A DNA stretch of 64,000 nucleotides from Laetiporus sulphureus 93-53 (lineage: Eukaryota; Basidiomycota; Agaricomycetes; Polyporales; Laetiporaceae): assembly GCF_001632365.1 (NCBI RefSeq), contig NW_024468510.1, positions 1,616,074 to 1,680,073 on the forward strand, given 5' to 3'. Under the pieces are notes generated by a model. It made no database searches. It saw only the letters and a list, made by a program, of their open reading frames with translations, and had not been told where the DNA came from. Below are positions 1 to 12,234 of the stretch, in pieces. A program made the position numbers and the translations under genes. The first letter of the stretch is position 1; each line of letters begins with the position of its first letter.

Positions 1-959
1 GCAAACACCTCCTCCTAGGATGATCATTCCTGCCTTTTTTGATGTTCGAGACAGCTCGTTCAGGGCGCGGATATCTTGGACAATGTCCACAATCAAACCA
101 GGGGAACGGAATGAATGAAAGTACATCATGTCGCCCAATGACCCGTCAGTAAGCGCAGGGCAGAACACAGGGATATCATTCTGCACGATCGTCTCAGCGC
201 TGAATTTACAGATCATGTCAAAGGTAGTCCGCCCACTTTGTAAGCCCAGTAGTACACGCTCTCCTCGTTGTTGATCTCTTTGCCCAGCCTTCTGATGAAT
301 GAGCTTGGGCACCAAGATACACCAGTCTTCTTTTGCTCAGCAAGCATGGTATCTAGGATGGGCATCATCCAATCTTCGAATTTGCAGTAGTTGTCATTTG
401 GTACAATTAAATTCCCAATGCGGTTCATGCCTTTCTGTCTGAGGTCGGCACCATCCAAGTTGAAGTCCGCTAAGTAAGTCTTGCCCAAACATTTGATGAA
501 ATCCTCTTCAATCCCACCTGCCGTCGTCACGATCGCTCGGACGTGCTTGTGTTTCACAAGGTGCAGGATCACTTCGCGTAAGCCAGACGAAATGAGATTG
601 GATGTATAGCCGAGGAAGATGTTGCAGCGCGTCTGAGCTCTGACCTCCGGGGAAAGGTACTCCTCTGAATCGTCCTCGGCTATAGGCTCGTCAGACAAAC
701 GCCATTTGCGCTAAGAGAGGTCGAATGATGTTCATGTTGTACGTCCAGCATTAGTGAGACGTACCATCTTGTTCACAATCTCTATCGCTTTAGCCAAACT
801 GCTCGCCTGGAAGCCAATGCGTTGATAGCTGTCCAACAATTGCTGCAAAGAGATTGGGTGATCGAAATTGGGTCCCTCCACAGAAATAGCATTCTCGGAT
901 ATCGGCTCTGAGGGCTTGAGGACTGCCGCAGATGCACCTGAGGGAATGGCAGCAGTCAT
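1..959 (-). CDS. DYS1: Deoxyhypusine synthase (partial, C-terminus off the left edge)
   Basis: The enzyme moves the aminobutyl group of spermidine onto one lysine of eIF5A, the first step of hypusine formation, in the cytosol. Three exons are visible on the minus strand: 765-959, 237-710 and 1-180, separated by introns of 54 and 56 nt. Exon 2 carries family blocks such as [15 protein letters not shown] and [15 protein letters not shown]. Exon 3 carries [18 protein letters not shown] and the glycine-rich ILGGGV. The ATG at 957-959 begins MTAAIPSG, a usual length of leader before the conserved start of the fold. The catalytic lysine of this family lies near the C-terminus and would be beyond the window. 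The gene is head-to-head with SEC7, 216 bp away. Identity is secure; the splice joins fit the reading frame and family sequence. Confidence 0.95.
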
Positions 960-1175
960 GCGTTCGCACGACGCAGTAGTGAGACACAGTACGAACGTAG
1001 AGGTAGAGAATAAAGTTGGCTCAAAGCGAATTGAGCGTCACGATCGAATGGGGCCGGAGACGCCGAACACGGCGCGCATTAGTGAACGACTGTAATACAA
1101 CCTCTTACCCGCCGTTGCTTTGACTGCGCAGACGGCGTCGACACCTCCTTCAGCACCTTGTCGGCTGACTAGACG
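960..1175. promoter_or_regulatory. Divergent intergenic region DHS/SEC7
   Basis: These 216 bp separate the start codons of deoxyhypusine synthase (minus) and SEC7 (plus), so both promoters and 5' UTRs must lie here or extend into the neighbouring gene. I see no clear TATA box. That the region acts as a bidirectional promoter is inferred from the layout only. Confidence 0.5.
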
Positions 1176-4100
1176 ATGGACGCTGCTCAGCTCGAAGGAG
1201 CTGCATCGATACCATTGCCTATTTCCCCCCCTCCCGACCAGACCCACTTTCCAGCGATCCTTCTCGTCGACTCGGTGCAACGCGATACATCAAATGAAGA
1301 CCACGTTGGCACTACGGACACGGTCCCTGTGGAATTGGACGCGCCTGGAGACGTTAATGCTGACGCTCTGGTCGAGCAGTCGTCAGACGCAGATGCTTCA
1401 ATAGAGGAAACAGCTCAGATTGCGTCGCAGAATGATGAAGACCACTCTGTTCTCAGGGCCGAAGAAGATAAGGCGGAGAACGAGGTTGAAGACCTGGGAC
1501 ATCTGCAAGCAACAGAGCCACCTGCGGACGATGCTCAGTCTGTCCCTCCCACTCCTCCTGCCAAAATCATGTCTGTTGCTTCTCCGCCTCGTCGGGACAG
1601 TTTCTCCGCTCCTTCTGCGCATAATGGGACTACTGACGCACCAATTCCTGACCAAGAAGTCAAGCCCTCAATTGGCCATCCTCCTGCTCGACCGACCCCA
1701 CCCTCGAGGCCCGCGTCGGCTGCATCTCATAGACGTTCTCTCACACTTTCTCGGGGACGCACAGTCTCAGTCGTCTTGATCTCATCCGCCCTTGAGACTA
1801 TCGCAGCCTCGAAGGAAGCAAAACGCTCTGCGCCATTGCGCGAAAGCGCTCACCATGCGCTGGAAATGCTGAAAGCCGGTATGGGTGGGGATCGCCCTCG
1901 CGAGATCTTCGAACCGCTACGCCTGGCATGTGAGACTCGGAGCGAGAAGCTGATGATCGCCAGTTTGGACTGTATCTCGAAGCTCATCTCATATTCATTC
2001 TTCGCTGAATCGTCACCGGATCCGCGAATCTTGCCTTCACCGCCTCCCTCTCCTGCTCTCACATCGCGGAATTCGATGTCCAACGGGTCACATACCCACC
2101 TCCCCTCCATCTCTCTGGTCGATATTGTGGTTCACACAATCACATCCTGTCATTCCGAAACTACGCCAGAGACTGTCTCATTGCAGATTGTGAAGGCATT
2201 ATTGGCTCTCGTATTGTCTCCGACAGTTCCTGTACATCAGTCTTCACTGCTGAAGGCTGTCCGTACAGTCTACAACGTCTTCCTCCTCAGTTCGGACCCG
2301 GTTAATCAAGCTGTAGCGCAGGGCGGGCTGACGCAGATGGTGAACCATGTATTCTCGCGGTGTAAGCTTGATTCTCCGTCTCTATCCCGTAGTGATTCTG
2401 GCTCGAATCTTCATTCGAAGGCCGAATTCATCTACTCAGGACCGCGCTCTCCACCACCTCGGAAGTCCACAACTTCAATGCCGCCACATAGCCCCCCAGC
2501 CCACCCAAGACCGTCATCTGTAGCTCCATGTTCTGCCGAAACTGAACGTACGGCATTTTCGCTGGCAAATGGCAATGGACACCACACACCAGAGTCCATG
2601 AATGATGATTCATCGACGATGGTGAATCAAGAGGAACATATGGGTGAACAATCGGAGTTGCACATGAATGGCAGTGCACCCGAGCAATCGCATGATGTTC
2701 CGTATGTACCCAATCTAGATGGCCATTGTCAAAATGCTAAACCGGTCATTAGAGAGCCATCCGAGACTGCTGCGAGTGAGACCTTCCATGAGAACGAGGC
2801 ATATGCTGCACCTAGGCAATTGTCGACAAACGATCTCTTCATCAAGGATGCGTTCCTCGTATTCCGAGCACTATGTAAGCTCACCATGAAGCCGTTAAAT
2901 ACTGAGAGGTACGACATCCACACCATCAACTGCATTTCGATCTAAGAGTGCATTGCAGCGAGCGCGATCTCAAATCGCATGCGATGCGATCAAAGTTGTT
3001 GTCTTTGCATCTAGTGCTCAGCATACTCAACTCGCATATGGCTATTTTCGTCTCGCCGTCAGCTATCATTTACTCAAGTTCTACGCATGAAGCCACGCCT
3101 TTCGCGCAAGCTATCAACCAGTACCTCTGCCTATGTCTGAGTCGCAATGCTGTCAGCCCTGTCCCGCAAGTCTTCGAGATTAGCGTCGAAATCTTCTGGA
3201 GGGTCATCTCGGGCTTGCGGACAAAGCTCAAGGTCTGTCAGATTTGCGACGCCTCTATGGCATCATGTACAACACCATTACTTATCTAGTGATGCGACAT
3301 TGCAGAAAGAGATTGAAGTGCTTCTCCACGAGATCTTTATCCCGATATTGGAGATGAAAACCTCTACGTTGAAGCAGAAAGCCGTCATTCTCGGGATGCT
3401 GCAGCGACTGTGCCAGGATCCCCAGGTGCTTGTCGAGATCTATCTAAACTACGATTGTGATAGTGAAGCAGTGGACAACATATATGAGCAGTAAGTGTGC
3501 ACGATTGTGCTGAAGCACCCTTATCATGCTCATGCTTGTATGACTAGCCTCATGAACATCCTCTCCAAGATTGGAACGGCAGCGATATCACACACCCATC
3601 AGAAAGGAAATGAGCCAACAAGCCCTACCGTGACTCCTCCGTCCAAACCTCATCACCATACTTCAATTCCTCCATCCCTAAGCACAACTTCATTGGTGGG
3701 ACAAGGATCTCTGGATACGTCCTCGATGGGACTGTCAGAGCAGCAGCTAAAAAGACAAGGTCTTGAATGTCTCGTGGCTGTCTTGAAGTCATTGGTAGCA
3801 TGGGGTACCGCGGGTGCACTATCTGACAACGCATCTGATACGAATAATCGAAATCTGCCTAGTGAAGACAGTGGTAAAGACAGTACGATGTCGGATCCCT
3901 CGCTTGACGTCAAGAATGGACCTCCAAGCGCAGACCCGACCAGACAGTCTACGCCGGACATTGGGGATGACCCCGGCAAGTTCGAGAGTGCTAAGCAGAA
4001 GAAGACGACCTTACTAGAGGGTATCAAGAAGTTCAACTTCAAGCCGAAAAAGGCACGCGTCTTTCTATTTGTCCAACGGCTGATCCTCATTTTTCCTAGG

Positions 4101-7100
4101 GCATACAATTCTTCATCGAGACGAGCTTCATTCCAAGCAACTCACCTCAGGATATCGCCGGATTCATGCATGAGACTGATGGCCTGAGCAAGGCTATGAT
4201 CGGCGAGTACCTAGGCGAAGGGTAGGTTCACTCAACGTCTATTGTATCTCGTCTGATAATCGAGTGATAGCGACGAGGCAAATATTGCAACGATGCATGC
4301 TTTTGTAGACATGATGGACTTCCGCGACCTCGGGTTTGTCGATGCCTTACGGACGTTTTTGCAAGCTTTCCGTCTTCCTGGCGAAGCGCAGAAGATTGAT
4401 CGCTTTATGCTCAAATTTGCGGAGCGTTACATTGCCAACCAGTCACAAACTCCTTTCGCGAACGCCGGTATGATTTATCGGATTCATCGTCTATCAGTGA
4501 TTAATAAGGAGAGCCATCGCAGACACCGCATACGTTTTGGCTTATTCGATCATCTTGCTGAATACCGACGCTCACAACCCTCAAGTCAAACGCCGCATGA
4601 CTTGCACAGACTTTATCAAGAACAACCGTGGGATCAATGACGGTGCTGACCTTCCTGACGAGTTCCTCTCTTCAATCTACGAGGACATTGTTTCCAATGA
4701 GATCCGTATGAAAGATGAGGTTGAATTCGTTCCTCTGATTGCTATGCCAGGGCCTGGACTCGCCAGTGCTCTAGCCAATGTTGGACGAGATCTGCAGAAG
4801 GAGGCGTATGTGTTCCAATCGAACAATATGACGAACAAGACAGAGGTATGTGTCCGTCCTCACGTATTTTTGCTGCTGAAACCATTTGAGTTTTCCGTTA
4901 GGCCTTGTTCAAGACGTTGATGCGATCGCAGCGCAAAGGTTCGAAGTCTAGCGAGCAATTCTTCAGTGCTTCGCATTTCGTCCACGTTCGTCCAATGTTC
5001 GAAGTAGCATGGATCGCTTTTTTGGCAGGGCTTTCCGGACCACTGCAAGACACGGATGATCTTGAAATTGTCGAGCTATGCTTGGATGGTTTCAAGAACG
5101 CTATCCGAATCGTGTGCTTCTTCGATATGGAGCTTGAACGGAATGCGTTTGTGACAACGCTCGCGAAGTTCACGTTCCTGAACAACTTGGGAGAGATGAA
5201 GACGAAGAACATGGAAGCTATCAAAGCGCTGCTGGATGTTGCCGTTACAGAAGGCAACAATCTGAAGAGCTCCTGGCGGGAAGTATTAACATGTGTCAGT
5301 CAGCTGGAACACATGCAGCTCATCAGCAGCGGCGTGGAGTTGCCCGATACTGGTCGTAAGAGGTATGCATTGTATTTTCTAAAGCAGCACTTGCGCCTTC
5401 TCATCTCAGCTGCTAGCCGCATTCGCAAGCCCCCTACTGAAGAATTAGCGAACGAAAGCCGATCAACGCATATTACAGTAGCGGCAGATATGGTCTTTTC
5501 GCTGAGCCACTACTTGTCAGGGGTATGACAGGTCCATTATTTGCCTTGCCATGTCTAACCTGCACTTCATAGATTGCCATCGTCGACTTCGTACGAGCGC
5601 TATGTGACGTTTCATGGGAAGAAATCCAATCATCGGGACTATCGCAACATCCCAGGCTGTTCAGTCTTCAGAAGCTTGTCGAGATTGCGTATTACAACAT
5701 GAATCGTATCCGTCTTGAATGGTCCAATCTGTGGGACATTCTCGGCGAGCACTTCAATCAGGTGAGGTGCAATGCCGCTGATTAGTTATACTAGCTTACA
5801 TTGCAATGAAGGTCTGCTGTCATAATAATCCCCACGTTGCGTCCTTTGCTTTGGATGCGCTGCGACAGCTAGCAATGCGTTTTCTGGAGAAAGAAGAGCT
5901 GCCTCATTTTAAGTTCCAGAAAGATTTCTTGCGTCCATTCGAATACACCATGATCCACAACTCGAATCCAGATATTCGCGATATGGTACGTTGGACTGCA
6001 TAGCCGGTTGGGGCCTTCTGACATCACATCGCGCACAGGTCCTACAATGCCTGCAACAGATGATTCAAGCACGGGTGGGCAACATGCGGTCGGGATGGCG
6101 GACGATGTTCGGTGTCTTTTCCGCGGCCTCTAAAGTGCCTACAGGTATATCTTTATTTATAGCAACATAGTTGCGTCGCTCAACTCTTCTGTAGAACGGA
6201 TCGTGAACTCTGCCTTCGAGATCGTGACTCGATTGAACAAGGAGCACTTCTCCGCGATTGTTCGACACGGCGCCTTTGCGGACCTGACGGTTTGCATAAC
6301 CGACTTCTGCAAAGTAAGCAAGTATCAAAAGATCAGCTTGCTCGCCATTGCAATGTTACGAGGAATCATCCCGATCATGCTCCATTCCCCGGAGTGTCGA
6401 CTGAACGAGCCTATCGACGATGCTACTCGTAGTGTAGACGATCCGATGATCAAGTTCTGGTTCCCCGTCCTCTTCGGGTTTTACGACGTTATCATGAATG
6501 GAGAGGATCTGGAAGTACGGCGGCTGTGAGTTTCCATGCCATCAATGTCGGTGACTGTCTTCTCACTTAGCCTTCAGCGCTCTTGACTCGCTTTTCACGA
6601 CCTTGAAGACCTACGGCAAGACCTTCCCTGTGGACTTCTGGGATACCGTCTGTCAAGAGTTGCTGTTCCCTATGTTCGCCGTACTCAAGTCGAGCCAAGA
6701 TCTGTCACGGTTCACGACTCAAGAGGACATGAGCGTCTGGCTATCAACGACCATGATTCAGGCACTACGAAACTTGATCGACTTGTACACGTTCTATTTC
6801 GAGACATTGGAACGCTTCCTTGACGGACTGCTGGATCTCCTCTGCGTGTGCATATGCCAGGGTTCGCCATTTTGTTCTGACGTCGTGATGTTCGCTGACT
6901 GCTTGTCTTAGAAAATGACACACTTGCACGCATTGGTACCAGCTGTCTACAGCAACTACTGGAGAATAATGTTCAAAAATTGAGCGTTGCTCGATGGGAA
7001 CGCGTAGCTACGACATTTGTGAAATTGTTCAGAACTACAACACCGCATCAACTCTTCGATGAGAGTCTTCGCGTTGAGATTGATGGCAACTCGGACATGC

Positions 7101-8030
7101 CTGATTCGGCAGGTATGAGAGTTGAAGTCGCCCGAACACGGTCACGCTTACATGCGATTTGCAGAGCCTAATGGACAAGCAATCGTGCCTGCTCCACTCT
7201 CACCTAACGGCGATCAGCCTCAAGGCGAAAACAAGGTCACTCTCAATGATCGTCGGCGCATATTCAGACAAATCATCGTAAAATGCGTCCTTCAATTGTT
7301 GTTGATCGAGACAACCAGTGACTTGCTCAGGAACGACGATATTTACAATACGATACCCCCTGACCAGCTTTTGCGCTTGATGGGTGTGTTAGATCAGAGC
7401 TATCAATTTGCGCGGTCATTTAACGAAGACAAGGAGCTTCGTACTGGGCTCTGGAAAGTCGGTGAGCACGGTCGGAAGCGTATGCCTTGCTACGTGGCTC
7501 ACTAACCATTATCACAGGCTTTATGAAACATTTGCCCAATCTGCTCAAGCAGGAATCAAGTAGTGCCGCTACTCTGGTGCATGTTCTCCTGCGCATGTAT
7601 TACGATACACGCCCTGAGCACCAGGCAGCGAGACCACAGGTCGCTGGTCGACTGATGCCGTAAGTTATACATCTTGCGTGTGTAGACTCGCTCTCATCAG
7701 GCGTCAGCTTGGGACTCGGTGTATTGGGAGACTTCAACAAGTTGCGCGTGGATTCGCAGCTGAAAAACATCGCCGCGTGGACACCGGTTGTTGCGGAAAT
7801 CCTGCAAGGTTTTGTCCAATTCGACGACAATGCGGTACGTGATAAGCATCAACAACGCCTACTCTTCTTAATATTAGAACATCCAGTTTGCAACGTATCT
7901 TCCTGCTATATACCCTTTGGCGACCGGATTGCTGGCGAGAGATGTGTCACCAGAGGTCCGAGATGGCCTGCGAGAGTACTTCATACGGGTCGGGTATATA
8001 CAGGGCATTATGGAACGGGATCGGGCGTGA
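1176..8030 (+). CDS. SEC7: Sec7/BIG-type guanine nucleotide exchange factor for Arf GTPases
   Basis: A large Golgi Arf activator of roughly 1,950 residues in many exons. The long first exon (1176 to about 2908) encodes an acidic, Ser/Pro-rich N-terminus and the dimerisation (DCB) region. The HUS region follows, with the HUS box NYDCD at 3447-3461. The Sec7 domain lies about 4090-4730. It shows [10 protein letters not shown], then [12 protein letters not shown], whose Glu (codon 4383-4385) is the catalytic 'glutamic finger', and [17 protein letters not shown]. The rest, to the TGA at 8028-8030, is the helical HDS1-4 region of BIG/Sec7 proteins. The family turns on Arf1 at the trans-Golgi for vesicle formation. 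The ATG at 1176 is the first in frame before the acidic N-terminus. The gene converges on SLA1 with only 129 bp between stops. Exact joins of the smaller exons were not all checked. Confidence 0.95.
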
Positions 8031-8159
8031 CGGACTTCGTAGCATCTACCACTTATCATTATGCATGGCTTGTGTATATGGCATCCCTCGGTATATTAAT
8101 GCATCTATCCTAGCATAGCAACGGTGAGCATGAAAATTCGTATACAAGACAAGTCCGGA

Positions 8160-11100
8160 TCAACGCTGGAAACCGTATCCTCCACCCAACGTGCCACTAC
8201 CGTTCATCGCTTGGAAGCCCCAGCCCGTGGGCTGGACGGTGAGCGGAGATGCTAGAAAAGGTAAATTAACCATTATTGCAAATCGCAAAGAGAATCCGTG
8301 TACTAACGGTTGACACGTAGAGCATTATACTTGTCTGTTGAAGATTCGTGTCAATTATCACGTCATCGTCCTACTAGGATAACATACCTGCACTCTGCGG
8401 CGACGAAGAGTTGTCTTGAGCGAAGGTCCCGCTCTTCATTTGGGCAAAGACATTCGCAGGTGTAGTGTTCGCTACGGTTGACTGAGTAGGTGGTGCAAGC
8501 GGGGGAGAGCTGATACCATTGTTGAATGACGGCATGCTGCCAATTCCGGGGTTATAGCCTGTCGCATCTCGAGTTTGCATGAGCCTTCACGTGCGAAAGG
8601 CAGAAAAGTGCAGATACTTACTGCTCTGAATCTGTCCAAAGCCACTAGTCTGGAATGAAGGCGTCGATCCAAAGCTTCCACTAGTGGGAGCACCAAAGTT
8701 GCCACTGGGCATGCCCGTTGGCTGAGACATAAGTGGTCCAGATGAAGGGAAATTGTTGCCTACGAACCCCGTCGGTTGAGGCAACATCGGAGCCGAGGCT
8801 GAGAACCCTGTGTTCTGTGGCAAGAACGATTGGCTAACACCGGAGAATCCTGTAGGTTGAGGGGGGAGGAAGGATGGTAGTGGCGGTGGTGTCTGAAAAG
8901 GAGACCGTGCGCTCTGCGGTGGTGTCTGGAAAGGAGACTGTACGCTCTGCGGTAGTGTCTGAAAAGGCGGCTGTGCGCTCTGCGGTCGTGTAGGTACGAA
9001 ATTGTTGAAACCAGTTGTCGTGGGTATCAACGGTTGCAATAAAGTCTGATTCGCAGGAACGGGGGCGAGAGGGCCGCGAGGACCGTTGGTCAGCTGAGCT
9101 GTTTGAAGTGATGGTACCATGCCCGTCTGCTGATTCTGCAAGTGTTGCCCCATAGGTGCGGGAGATGGACCCATACCTAGGCCTGACTGATAGCTTACTG
9201 GAGAGAAAATAGGAACGGAAGGAGCGCGCTGAGGGGTCTGGATCGCAGGGCTCTGTGTAGTACGCAGTTGACTAAGACGTGCCAATTGCTCGAAAATATC
9301 GTTGTCGGTCTTCGCTAATGTTGTTCCAGTAGCTTGCTGAGAGGTAGTACTGGCAGGAGCTGCAGAGGCAACAGGTGGCAGAAGTGGCGCAGAAGGTGCG
9401 GGAGGCGCAGAAGGCGCCCTGGGTGCAACAGCCGGCGGGGTGGGCGCAGTCGGTTTCGTTGAGCTTGGCCTGTTTGTCCATGCGTCGTCATCAAAGCCGC
9501 CGACAACAGGAGCAGCCGAGCTGGATCGCGATGGAGGCTGCACAGACGGCGCTGGAGCGGGAGGAGCGACAGCAGTCGTAGTCTCTGGACTGCCCACCTG
9601 CGGAGAGTCAGTACGCTGAATCTGATCTGACGCGGTCGTAATTGACTGCAGGACGACATTGGAAGGCGGCGTGCTCTTACTCGGCTGAGGACGGCCCCTC
9701 CGCATTGAATTGTTCTTGAGGGCCCCATTTGGTCCCGCAGCGAAGAGGTTGGGAGGCTGGCTGCGTGTCTTCTCACTGTTCAATCCGCTCTCTTCAGCCT
9801 GCAGCTGCCTCGCAAGCTCCTCGTCGCGGCGCATCTGCTCCTGTGTGACATCCGAGGAAGACTGCTTCTTGAGCTGCCGCTGGTCAATTGCCTTCTTCAC
9901 ACGGATGATATCGCCTTCGCGCAACCCAAGTGTACGCATTGTTGACTCTGTGATATCCGGCAGGATGGCCTCATCAATCTTGTCCCGCTCAAAGGAAGAT
10001 GCATAACGCGTGCAATCATCCACATCACACCCGGCGTTGAGGAAGAAATCGAACCAGTCAACGGTCGGCTTCTTCGGCGTCGACGATGCTGTGCGCATCG
10101 TCTCTGGTAGCAGAGATCGTCTGCGTAGCTCTAGCGGTTCGTCATCATCATCAGCCTTGCGCGAAGAATCAGACTTCTTCGCTTGCTTCTCGATGTACTT
10201 CAGGTCATCTGCGGACATCTTCTCCGCTGGGACCTCGATGACGACCCCATTGATCTTGTGCAGGCGCAACTTGCCATTTTTAAAGCCTAAAAACGCCGCC
10301 TCGACACGGAACTGACCTGTTCGGTCGTGCCAGACACGCGTGCGATCTGGAGGCGGGCCGCGTCTCTCGATCGAATTGCGCGACGAGCTAGGCGAGTCCC
10401 CATTTGTCTTCTTACGTTGCGAGTCCGATGATGGGCGTTCTGCCTCCTCTTGCCCCTTCTTCTTGCGAGAATCCGAGGAAGGGGCGGCGGCGGCAGCGAG
10501 AGCATTTTCCTGCTGCTTTGTACGCTCCTGCTCGCGCCGTTTCCTGTCAACCTCGGCGGCAGCAGCGGCCGCATTTGCACGTTGTTCAGCCTCCTTCTTG
10601 CGCTGACTCTCAGCACGCTCGCGCTCCGCCTGTTCGCGTGCCTTCTCCTGGCGCTCTGCCTCTGCGCGCTCCGAGGCCTCTCTTGCTGCAGCTGCATCTT
10701 TGTCCTCGATGACCGCTGCCGAAGCGCCCGTCTCTCCGTTCACGAGCTACACTATTGTTAAGAAATGGTACGCGACGAACAGCAGATGACGCACCTCGAC
10801 ATATTGCGCTGGAACGACGCCCTCCCCACCGGATGAGTTCCGACACTTCCACCAGTCATCGCTGTCTCTTTCAAGAACGTAGAGACTCTCGCCTTCCACA
10901 ACGGATAGTTCATCTTCTCCGTCAGCGACGAAGTCATAAAGCACCACGCCCAATTCACCGGGCGGCTGTTCTTCTTCGTCCCCGTCATCTGACGGTTCTC
11001 TTGGAGGTATGATTGCAGGCTCAGCTGCATCAAAGTGCACAGCTTTCTGCGGACTGCTGCGCCGAGCCAACGGCGGGGACTCCGGCTCTGTCGTTTCTCC

Positions 11101-12234
11101 AACTGCAACAGCGGATGGGCCGGCGGTGCCAGGGGTGGAGAGCGCCCGCGAGGACTTGAGCTTGGCCATGATTGCCTCTGCGATGTCCTTTGAACCGGCG
11201 TGGAAGTGTAAGCCAATGGGCTCGGCTCCTCCAATATCGATGTGAACATGCTTTGACTTTTCCAGCCGCACATCTTGAATGTCAGCGGTTTGCCATTTCT
11301 GCACAGGTGTCTGTGAGAGGGAAGAGGTTGAGGATACAGAATAATGAAATCACGCGTATAAAAACAGACCTTGTCAGACTCGCTCGCGAAAAAGACGGCA
11401 CCATTCCCGACGCCCAGCGTACCCTTCTTCTTCTTGCCTTTCTTGTCGACCTCTGAGATCGCCCACGTCTGAATGTCGTCAGCCTGCGCTTTCGTTGGGA
11501 CCGTGGCTACAAGATCAGCGGGGTCCACGTAGGTGCTCACTGGACGTGATGGCTAATTGACTATCTGTGAGACAAGACAGACGACATCGAGCAGAAGCCA
11601 TACCGATGGAGGAATAACGATCTGTGATAAGGCAGGCGGTGCAGCGGCAAGCGTGCTGGAGGCTTCTTCACCATTCACCTGGAATAGCCGACTTATACAG
11701 TTCAATTCAGAGTGTGATCGCTGGGACGCACCTCCTCGACATAGTTCCCCGGCACATAGCCGACTTGGGTATCATCTGATGTCTTCCGTACCAGCAACCA
11801 CGAGTCATCCTTGTCATAGACGTATAGGAGCTCCTCCTCCTTGATGGTCAGTTCGGTGGATTGCGTGGCCTCGTAATCATATAGCGCTTTGACGACGGAG
11901 ATATGCTCGGCCTAGTACGGACATGTATCAACGATGGACACTGTTACGTAGAGGTCAGCAACCCACCTCGTCCATATACGCCTTCGGGACCATCCCAACC
12001 GACCCATCCCCCTCTTGCGATTCTGGTTTCAACTTGACTTTCCACCAGCTATGATGAGCACTGTTCAGCGAGAATGATATTAGCCGTGGGATGTGAGACT
12101 CACTCCTCGTCCGTGCGCTCGAGAAGGAGGAGGATCTGACCCTCTTTGATGGCCAGCTCATCACTGGCGTCTGGCTGTGGTTCATAATCGTAGGAAGCTT
12201 TGAGAACGGCGAGATATGTTTCCTGGTCAGACAT
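8160..12234 (-). CDS. SLA1: Sla1-like endocytic actin-assembly adaptor
   Basis: A cortical actin-patch adaptor of about 1,180 residues, linking cargo, clathrin and the Arp2/3 machinery in endocytosis. Domain order matches Sla1: two N-terminal SH3 domains (MSDQETYLAVLKASYDYEP at the start, then VVKALYDYEA), a PH-like segment ending in IDIGGAEPIGLHFHAG, a third SH3 (GVVLYDFVADGEDELSV), a charged coiled-coil stretch rich in E/R/A/Q, SHD1 (RVWHDRTGQFRVEAAFLG), and the SAM-like SHD2 (WFDFFLNAGCDVDDC). A long Pro/Gln/Thr-rich tail carries LxxQxTG-type motifs such as LPPQPTGF and LPQPTGF, which in yeast are phosphorylated by Ark1/Prk1. The last exon gives VQPTGWGFQAMNG, joined by a phase-1 intron from SAGMLS..., where a GTATGT donor overlaps a nearby stop. 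The true stop is therefore taken at 8160-8162. ATG at 12232-12234. Confidence 0.93.
8883..8990 (-). repeat. 33-bp in-frame tandem repeat in the SLA1 tail
   Basis: About three imperfect 33-bp units code for the 11-residue repeat PFQTPPQSARS (variant PFQTLPQSVQS), just upstream of the LxxQxTG motifs. Units keep the frame, so copy-number change would lengthen the tail without breaking the protein. Confidence 0.8.

Noticed and set aside
3495..3540. Apparent stop inside SEC7 after NIYEQ
   Set aside because: A GTAAGT donor precedes the stop, and a short intron joins NIYE to [14 protein letters not shown] in frame, so the gene is intact.
8340..8400. SLA1 stop at 8374 (GMLS end)
   Set aside because: The stop lies within an intron beginning GTATGT; the next exon restores the conserved QPTGWGFQAMNG end.
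10340..10761. Several plus-strand ORFs of 80-100 codons within SLA1
   Set aside because: They are antisense shadows of the low-complexity E/R/A/Q coiled-coil exon and have no motif.
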